From: Ascaphus truei
Lineage: Eukaryota > Chordata > Amphibia > Anura > Ascaphidae
Direction of reading: 5' to 3'
Assembly: GCA_036426205.1 (NCBI GenBank)
Contig: CM071570.1
Location: forward strand, 77,328,547-77,392,546
DNA length: 64,000 nt
The notes beneath the pieces were generated by a model that had not been told where the DNA came from, did no database searches, and was given only the letters and a program-made list of their open reading frames with translations. Positions 55,746 to 64,000 of this stretch are shown here, one piece after another. Within the stretch, counting starts at the first letter, position 1, and every line of letters begins with the position of its first letter. The position numbers were made by a program, and so were the translations under genes.

Positions 55746-56049
55746 AGAATGACAAGAAAAAGCTTCTGGTGACTTTGTCAAGGAACCAAGCAGTTTGGGA
55801 AGCTCTTAAAATATGTGCAAAGCCTCACAAGCTTTCATTAATATGTCATCCATCAAATGGACAACAAAATAAATTGCATGGGTTAAAAGAGTAAGGATAA
55901 GGTAAAGTAAAAGAGATAACAGAGAACAAGAATCACTGGTAATGGGAATCTAAATGGGCAATCCCTCCTAGGACCAAAGTGTATTAACGGCTGTCAGGGC
56001 CGCTGAGAGGGGGGGGGGGGGGGGCAGCGGGGGGGGGGGTCCCCGGCCC
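55746..56049. other. No gene recognised; G runs
   Basis: Ends in long G runs (56010-56037) next to the following palindrome. Confidence 0.4.
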
Positions 56050-56390
56050 GGGGGGGGGGGGGGGGGCCCGGCCGGTGCGGCAATTTCCCCCGACCTCTGG
56101 CCAGGCCCTGCTGCCGGTCGCGGCCGAGCCCCGGCTCTTAGCTGCTTGCAGGACCTTTCCTCTCTCTGTCCCACGCCGCCGAGCGTCCACTGCCGGGTCC
56201 TTGGCCAAGCTTACTTCCGGCGCGCTGTCGTCAGAGCCCCGTCGCGCGCCGGCAGTGGAAGCTCGGCAGCGTGGGACAGAGAGAGGAAAGGTCCTGCAGG
56301 CAAGTGAGAGTCGGGGCCCAGCCGCAAACGGCAGCCAGGCCTGGCCAGAGGTCGGGAGAAATTTGCAGTGCGACCGGCTGGACCCCCCCC
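56050..56390. mobile_element. GC-rich foldback palindrome (~145 bp arms)
   Basis: Arms 56050-56197 and 56248-56390 are inverse copies (CCCGACCTCTGGCCAGG; GACCTTTCCTCTCTCTGTCC). The 50 bp spacer has a further GGCGCGC/GCGCGCC hairpin. It is flanked by poly-G and poly-C-type runs. Confidence 0.8.
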
Positions 56391-58120
56391 CTGCGAGCGG
56401 ACCCCATATCTAACTAGTAGTACCTCCTTCACAACCGGATAATCCCCTGCATCCTCCCGATTCATCTCCCGGTCCTGCCTTCCCGCTCAGCTGGGGGACA
56501 ACTATCTGAACCTGTCAGCCATGGGCAGGTTATGCACGAAGCGATGGTGCTCAAAAGACCATTGGAACCCACCGATGGTGTCCTTCTCCTCATCGAAGCA
56601 GGAGAAGGTATGGTACGTGAGGTGGGGGTGTGGGCTTGTCCGAGAGCCCTGGCTGCTGGTGGAGGAATAGGATGGGGTTGGTGGTGCCGGTCTGGCATTG
56701 TGGCGGTGAAAGTGTTAAACAGGCTTATAATAAAGGTCAAGCCCACTTGGTTACCCCTGACCCGTGTTTTGAGGTCCTAGAGTGTCAGCTCTTGGGCCCG
56801 GGCATTGTGTATGCATTACTGTAACTGTGTGCAAAATATGAGACAATTGCTGTTTTTTGTGTTTTACCGTTTCCAGAGGTGCTGGGACCAGGAGATATTC
56901 AGGAGGTAAGTTTCAGGGTGGGTTTGACGGAGAAACTGGTTGCAGAATGTTGCTATCTATCGGGGTGCCGGAGTTACAGGATTCCCCAAGGGTGCACCCA
57001 GGAATCAGGTAAGATTCTGGGATACACTACTAGAGCACATTGCTCCGGTCAACCTCCCATCCTGAAAACATTCCTGCGACTCACCACTTGGACGCCCTGC
57101 TTCAGCACAGAGCAGGAAAAGATAAAAATGGGACACAAGGGGTTAATGTATATCCCCACTCACCAGTCAGGTATAAGACTGAGGGTGGTTTTATTAAAAT
57201 ATAAGAGGTTTAGGTTTGTAGTGGTTTGAAATATGTTTAAAGATCCAGTTGCTGTGTGTAAGAGATGAAGGTGAGTGTAAGGGGAACTGGTTAGGTTACA
57301 CTCTATTTCCTGCATCAAAAACCTGTAACACATTGTAGCAGCAGAATGTGTATATTTTACCACACATAAGACAGGCCACAATATATTATATTACATGGGT
57401 ATAGTTTAATGTGTATATATGTTGATGCTCTGTGGGTGAACTGTGGGATTTAGAAGTCATGGCTAGCAGGCTTGGTGCCTATGCGTCTGAGAGTTTATTG
57501 GGGGGGTAAGGAAAATGTTTAATTCATGCTAGAATAAAAATGTGTAAGTTAGGTTTTAAAGTCCCAGCGGGGGCTTATGACTGATAGCTTCAAAGGGACA
57601 TTTGTCCTAGAGATGTTAACAGAGGTGCTAGCAGGAAAGGCTAATTGGAACACGGTTAACCTCACTTCAAAGGGTCCATTTGGCTTAGTTAGACTGAGCG
57701 GCATTCATTAAGAAATCAGGAGGGCATATGCTAAGCGGCCCGTGGGGGGATGATGACATTTTTGTTGCACATTATCAGTCACTGTTCTGAAGCTTCTGCC
57801 AGGCTACCTGTGGTACTGGCGGAGCATGCCCATTGGCCAGGGATAAAATTCCCACGCAGTGATTCGCTGCAGACGGACGGGATGGACTTTTGGGAGTTTT
57901 TAAAAAGTCAGGCAGTCAGTCAGGGAGTTAGATTCATCTAAGAGTTCCATCTAAGTTTTCATGAGTTCCGTCAGTTCCATCTTGTGTGATTCACCTGAGA
58001 TTCAGTCCCATTTGAGAAGTTCCACCTCTGAGTAAATCACCTAAAGTTCTCAGAGGATAAGGGACCAGAATCCAACAGCAAGAGGCCACAGGAAGGAAAA
58101 GTGTCCGGGAATTATTTTGC
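56391..58120. other. Unresolved, partly LTR-like
   Basis: Segments such as GGGATAAAATTCCCACGC (57840-57857) followed by GTCAGTCAGGGAGTTAG (57914-57930) resemble a TATA box and U5-type sequence of an LTR. No boundaries or proteins could be fixed. The plus-strand frame 56879-57229 has no known domain. Confidence 0.25.
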
Positions 58121-58133
58121 GTTGTGTTTGCAA

Positions 58134-58600
58134 CTAGAAAAGATTAGTTTTGATATCCCAGTTTCCAAAGTAAGTGTGTCTTTTTCCTGTTTCCTGTCTG
58201 ATCTCTGGAGTGTGATCTGGTCCCAACGCCGCTAAAACTGCCACAATCTCGGAGGCCAGGGTCGGTAGAGCTACCGGGGGTTGGGCATCCTCCATGCCTT
58301 TTTCCAGGTTGAGACTCTGATCAGCGGGAGCCGAGTGCAGCTGGGCTTCATACCAGTCCAGTTCATGTCTTAGGTCCATTTTGTTGCGCCCTCCATCGGG
58401 AGTCCATACACTTCGCAGTGGAGCAGAATCAATTCTTTGCTCCACGACTTGTAACTCGATGCCATCATCCAGACTGGATAGTCTGCGATGTTACTGAAGT
58501 AGTGGACAAGATCTGAGGGTGACCGGAGTCTCTGTGACTCACTGCCATGTGGTCTCAGGAATTGAGACATATTCAGTTTGAACTACCTCTGAGTAGTTCA
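58134..58600 (-). pseudogene. gag-like remnant of an LTR retrotransposon
   Basis: Two overlapping minus-strand frames read like one interrupted N-terminal gag. The first is MSQFLRPHGSESQRL ... DLVHYFSNIADYPVW, whose ATG lies about 75 bases downstream of an LTR end. The second is LRHELDWYEAQLHSAPADQS ... EIVAVLAALGPDHTPEI. No capsid signature certain enough to name the clade is visible. It ends at 58134 and nothing further of gag or pol is found to the left. Confidence 0.45.
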
Positions 58601-58641
58601 GCCCTTAATCCGACGATCCCACCACTGCCACCAAAAAAGCC

Positions 58642-59560
58642 TGTCACGGGAGACTAGGGCTCTTTCACGGGATCAAACACCAAATCACAACAGAGCTTAC
58701 TGCACCGACACACTTTATTCGAGCAAATACCCAGTATGTACCTGGCAGATACCTGGAATGCGCCGCTCCTCACCTCTGACAAGCCCCGTTGCGTTTGCCT
58801 TCCCAGCCTGGGTTCATGCCTGGCTGACGGGCGGCTGATCTGTTAAATGATAATAATTAGGATTTAATAGGCTGCAATGCTTCGCGTGTCTACCAGATGG
58901 CATAAATTCATGAATTGTAATGCAGTATATATATATATATACTGTGCAGTATTGCAGCCAGCGGGAATAAAATGCTTCAATCCCTGCCTTGAAAATACCT
59001 CAATGCACTCGGGCAGAAAACAGTCACAAACCTCAATACACCCGGGTATACCCGAATTCGTGGGACTAGCCGAGCTCGAATAAAGTGTGTCGCCAGTGTA
59101 TACTCACACACTTTTTAGCACACTACAGAGGAAATCCCAATCACTTAGGTGTCCGGCGCCACGAAATGTAGTCCAGACTATCCAGGCAGCGCTGGATGCA
59201 AGTTGGAGCAAGGGAAGTTCAAGTCTCCTGCTTGGCGTACAAGCAGCCTCGACTTCGGGTATATCTGGCACGTCCTCAGAGCCCACTGCTTAGTCTATAT
59301 GCACGCCAGCCCAGGAGAGATCTGTGTAACTAAGACGCCACTTTTCTACATTCCCGTGTACATAGGAAATCATGGAGAATGGATGGCGACCGATCACAGC
59401 GTGGATACTGTGTGTGGGACCAATCAGAGCACGAATGCTATGTGGGCCAATCACAAAGTGCGCTACATAGGCCAATCAGAACTGTGGGAAATTCAAACGA
59501 ACTAACCACTGAGACCTGAGTCAGTTGGGTCTCACCCTAAAACCTCATGGTCTAGTTTTA
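58642..59560 (-). repeat. LTR-like sequence, 5' LTR of the gag-like remnant
   Basis: On the minus strand the sequence ends CTCCCGTGACA at 58642. It is followed by GGCTTTTTTGGTGGCAGTGG, a TTTGGTGGCAG-type leader often found next to vertebrate LTRs. It contains ACTTTATTCGAG and the complement CTCGAATAAAGTG (59077-59089), and a (TA)n hairpin (58927-58942). The outer boundary is uncertain. Confidence 0.4.
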
Positions 59561-60480
59561 GCGGGATACTTCCTGTGGAGATGGATGCTTCAGAGTCTGT
59601 GCTGAACAATGGCCCTGCCCTCAGAGTCACAGTTCTCCAGGATCGAGTACACACCCCTCCCCCTCCAGTCCCAACAATTGCCATGTATCCATGCATGTGG
59701 GCTGAACAAAGGGTTTCTCATCCCTTCATGTCCAGAGACCATGGCTATGCTTTAAAACACATTTTTGTGCTTGCAGTTTAAAAATATACATTACTGGGTT
59801 TAACATATAACATGCTGACCACATGAGCCACAAGTAGATGAGTGTACAGCCCAGGGCAATCCTGTATATGCATCAGATGGATAGGGGCCAGAGACGGGGC
59901 TTAACCTTTAATATGCTGGTCTCTGGGCCCCTACGGTCCCAGCCATTTTTAATGATTTTTTTCAATGTACTTATCATCCTTTGGTTGCTACAGCAACTAT
60001 TTAAAATTTCATATTCACTTCCTCTTTTGAAACAGGCTCTAACATGCACCTTTTTGAGCTCTGCCTTTTGGCAACAAAGTATCACAAACATCTATTGCTG
60101 AGTCCCAAACAGCAGACTGTCTATTACTCTGGAAGCTGTATTATTAATGTGTTACACATAGTAATATAATGTTACATATCAGCTGCAGAATTTCACTGAT
60201 TGCAGCACAGAGTCAGAAGGCGGCCATTTCGTTAGGCACACAATCAGGATTTTACAGATTTAAAACAGGAGCACCAAAGGATTGCCAGCTTTGGTAAGAA
60301 TGTACAATTATACATTGTCACATGCATATACAAATAATAAAAAAATTAAAAAAGGGGTAATGTAGTATTGCTTCTTTAATCTTCTCTCTAACTGTTAAAT
60401 ATGCCCATAATATATATTGTCCCTAACTGTCCATGAAATGTCTGTAAATATAACGTGTTACGATGTATTGTCATTGTAAG
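59561..60480. other. No feature recognised
   Basis: Mixed sequence. No exon or repeat boundary supported. Confidence 0.35.
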
Positions 60481-60561
60481 TCTCTGCCCAGGACATACTT
60501 GAAAACGAGAGGTAACTTTCAATGTATTATTTCCTGGTGAAACATTTAATAAATAAATAAA
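60481..60561 (+). mobile_element. LINE/SINE 3' tail, copy 2
   Basis: GCCCAGGACATACTTGAAAA then GAGGTAACTTTCAATGTATT and an AAATAAATAAAATA tail match 17620-17702. Confidence 0.5.
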
Positions 60562-61564
60562 ATAGTTTTTCAGAAAAACAAACGGTTATGCAATTGTAAC
60601 CATTATTACAGAAATATGTACATTACTTTTACAGTAATGGAAAACTAGACAATTGCATATACATACATGGTCATGAGATAGCACTGTATTTCTAAGTGCA
60701 ATTCTAAATGTATAATTTGGTAAATAATGATGGGGATTATTTATCGTCTCACAGAGCCGAGGACGAGGCAGAATTTATGAGGAAAGGTGATGTCTGGTGG
60801 GGCAGATCTGGGCCATGTGATTGCTACACAAGTAACCCACATGGCCAGTGTGCAAGGAGATCTGTAGCACAACACAGGTATTCTGGCACCAAAAAAAGTT
60901 AGAATGAGAATTGTCCACAGACTAAATTATAGAGCTCAGCCCTCGGATAAACCACACAGGCAAGGAACCAAAAGCTCTGCACACTATCATTTTATCTTTG
61001 AAAAATGCTGATGTTGGCCTATTATAAGGTATCAATTACAAATAATTACTAAACACTAAGCAAAACAGGATCACATTTTATTAGTTAAAACAAACATATT
61101 ATTATTATAAATGTAATATCATTTTTTAAAAAAAATATAAACCTTGTGCTCTGAAGTAGTTTTGCACCAGTTTTATAGCAGGGAGACTTGTTTTATAAAA
61201 AAATGGCATGAAATTAGTGTATATTTTGAATAATTTCCATTTGATTAACAAGTTGTTAGTGCAACAGACAAATTGGAAAAATGAATGGAAGAGCATGAGC
61301 CTACTGTATTTGGCAAACATAAACAATAGTTTCAGCATGTTTACTGATTCTTCCCTCTAGCAACCTTCCCTTCGACATGATTAATAAACTCCTGTGGGTG
61401 GGAATCCTTGCACATGATTCATTACACGCATGCTGCAGAGTAGGAAACGAGAAGACGTTCGCTTACTCGTGTTAAACATGTCCACATTCCCTGCTAAACC
61501 TGTTTTTTTCCCCTCGCTCTTTACATGTGAAAATCTGAAACGTGCTCACGAGGGATATTACTAA
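60562..61564. other. No feature recognised
   Basis: AT-rich; nothing supported. Confidence 0.35.
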
Positions 61565-61985
61565 TGTTGTGCACTGTAGGGAACACTGTGGAGGGTTTTT
61601 GTCACTTTTGTTACCCACCATAACTTATTTAATGTGTGGGTGAAACCTATCCCAACTTCCTATTGCAGAGCCAGTATAACCCTCCACATTGTTGAGACCC
61701 AAAAGGTTGAAACAGCTGTCTGAGTAGGTTCACTGGCTATGAACACTTTAACCCAGGCTGTGCTGAAAAGCGGTGTAATATGGCAGACATATGCTTACAA
61801 ATATCCTTGTTAAAATGGATAAGAAGCAATGGTGCACTGTGCGCGCATTTGCATGTGATTTCCCAGAATCCCTGGCTGCAGTGGAAGCATTGCATGCTAA
61901 GAGATAATGATGAAAAGCAGGGTTACAGAGCTGTCTGAGACATGGGAGTGTGCTCACAAGTGGTATTTTTTATTTGCTTTACATA
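61565..61985 (+). mobile_element. Dispersed repeat F, copy 3 (longest)
   Basis: GGAGGGTTTTTGTCACTTTT, TTACCCACCATAACTTATTT, CAGAATCCCTGGCTGCAGTG and GTATTTTTTATTTGCTTT match the inverse of 39661-39900. Only dispersed repeat DNA, no coding. Confidence 0.5.
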
Positions 61986-64000
61986 TTTACATACTCACAA
62001 TAAGTCACTTTCTTATGTTTTCCATTACACCAGTGAAATTATAGTTGCCACTATTCCTCCAGATAACCCAAAAGTGTAGAGCCAGCCTAGGTTTTGAAAT
62101 GGTAATAAAACACATAACGCCTTCCCCGTGGACGCTTCACAATGAGTGACGCACATTGTCAGCGCTATATCAGCGCTAATATGTAAAGTAAGATATCTGG
62201 TGTAAGGGAAATGTCAGAGCTGATACATCTGCTCTGGTTTCTCTGAGATTATTGCCCAGTGTCTCTCTGTGACACAAGCTGTACAGAGCCAATGACAGGC
62301 AGTGGCAGCTGTCATGAAGGAGGGTTTTGCCTCAAGATTAGATTTCCTTTGGGCACACAAGCGTATGTATATATATATATATCTGCTCATTTTAATATAG
62401 TGTTACAAGACATTACCACTTCAGTGTTGGGGTGGTCTACAACCCATTCTGGACTTCTGGGTTAATTATACAGGAACTTCATATGAATAGAATTTAGTAG
62501 TGAGGGTTAAACATGCCCTAATGCAAAAAAACCTACACAATAGTAATGCTATGGATCTCTGTCAAACGAAAGAAAAAGTGGGGAAATTCAAGGTTTTGCT
62601 TTGGCATATTCTTGTAACATTATTAAAGTGAAGAAACATCTTGGTTTACTTAGGACAATCGCTATTTGAGCAAAAATATACAAGAGCAGAAGAACGCCTG
62701 TAGTCAGTTTAAAAGGTTTGTGAAGCATCTCACTCGCACCACCCATTACTAATCTTCCAATGAAATGTTTGCCTTTGATAGTCTTAATTAAATGACCCAC
62801 TATGGAGTTTATGTATCAAAGAGGATTATGTGTTTTGAGGAGTGGAACACTCATTCAAATTTCCTAGCTGCAAAATGCAGAGCCATTTTTGATCCTACTT
62901 GGATCAATACTGTGTATATTATACTTACCACCTATGCACCTTTGATTTTGAAGTCATACAATTAATCATATAAGGACTGTATTCAAGGTGAGCGGTCTGA
63001 CCAATCTTGTTCTCGCCTGTATTTTATTATAATCTGTGCGTCGTGTAATTCCTCCCTAAATCCTCCTATTGACACTCTCCAAATCGCAGGGTGACAACAT
63101 GACAGAAAGTTGGAGCCAAGACCCAAAGACAGTGACACACAAGGTGAAAATGGTGCGTCAGATTTGCTCTAAATTTGCCATTGATATATCCTCCACATAT
63201 CCACAAAAAGTCTCCTGCATACCAGGGACAGCATGGAGCCCCCCCCCAAAAAAAACTTCACATTGATCAATTCCAATTTATTTATTTTTATATAAATCAG
63301 ATGCAATTATTTTCCCCAGTTATGCAGCTGGAAAACTTTGATCGAGAACTTCCTACAACTCCTACCAAACAGAAAACGATATAGAAGGAGTTTCTGAGCA
63401 GTAGTAAGTAGTTAGGATTCTAGCAAATTTTCCCGATCTTGTATGACAATGTAAATAACTACAAATATTCCAAGGAACAGAGTGAATTGTTTGTATGTAT
63501 GTGTATACTGCATGTATATTGTACATACTGCTGTCATTATGGAGTCCAGAATTCTCTTTGAGCAGTCTTATAGCACATCTACGATATGCTAATATTTCTG
63601 TTACTCCTGCAAGCTTTGAAAGAACCATAAGTGGTCATCCTCTGTGTGAACATTGAATAGTTATTTTTCCAGTTCATTTGTTTAGTCTTATTGCGTATCA
63701 CAGTGCCCCCAAACTAAAGTGTTTGTCTTCATTTAAGGAATGCCTCTGGTGAAATTGCATTAAAGTAAAGCCGTGAAACTGTGTTTGGACGCAGAAGAGC
63801 ATAATCCTGTTAAACAATGGATAAAGACGCTCTGATCCAATTTTCTAAAGGGTTTCACGAGTCCGCTGCTAGGCATTGAAGTCCCACTTCTCTGGCTTAC
63901 AGCTTCCCATGAAAATGTTACATCTGATTGTGATTGTTCATTTATATTGCTGTTGTGTTTAAGACCCAGTCTTACTTAGCAATTGGATTTGGAATAAGGT
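61986..64000. other. No feature recognised
   Basis: AT-rich, with a short (TA)n at 62367-62382. No exon, RNA or transposon boundary supported. Confidence 0.35.

Overview
The window reads as intergenic and intronic DNA of a large vertebrate genome, most likely an amphibian and probably a frog. That is an inference. It rests on the mix of element families recognised: Tc1, chromodomain Ty3/gypsy, L1/Tx1, L2/CR1 and Penelope-like fragments, Harbinger-like and hAT-like MITEs, palindromic foldback elements, and long (CA)n, (TA)n and G tracts. No prokaryotic feature, rRNA, tRNA or CRISPR array was seen. No complete host gene was found. The only plausible host exon is a short first exon on the minus strand (36409-36540) inside a CpG-rich, promoter-like stretch.

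Layout. 1-4460 is mostly unrecognised AT-rich sequence with a purine-strand tract (1417-1775) and a (CA)n array. 4461-18090 is dense in short transposons: GC-rich Harbinger-like MITEs with TTA/TAA target duplications (5291, 6103, 11144, 17773), a TIR family (6281, 8011), an antisense L1/Tx1 3' end (7000-7900), and a nest of foldback elements (13416-16265). 18483-21385 is a 2.9 kb stretch whose plus strand is overwhelmingly pyrimidine. 21.4-36.0 kb holds a 232 bp near-perfect palindrome, a Penelope-like GIY-YIG fragment, an L2 fragment, a LINE fragment split by an hAT-like MITE, and a three-level nest: a LINE tail interrupted by a Tc1 element, itself interrupted by a solo LTR with a 5 bp duplication.

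36.0-39.7 kb contains the CpG-rich promoter candidate and then a dispersed element whose interior has expanded into about 2 kb of GT-rich, G-rich and CA tandem repeats. 41401-51371 is the centrepiece: a palindrome of about 357 bp, split 13 bp from its centre by a degraded chromodomain Ty3/gypsy retrotransposon (41592-51200, target duplication GTACT). The 5' LTR of that element is itself cut by a second, minus-strand LTR-like sequence. 51.4-64 kb contains an hAT-like MITE, two more foldback palindromes, another Harbinger-like MITE, a minus-strand gag-like remnant beside an LTR-like sequence, LINE tails and unrecognised DNA.

Nothing here looks like a working gene system. The Tc1 transposase and the gypsy gag-pol are disrupted. 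The interest lies in the nested insertions, the palindromes, and a motif shared by several palindromes that resembles part of the hammerhead ribozyme core.
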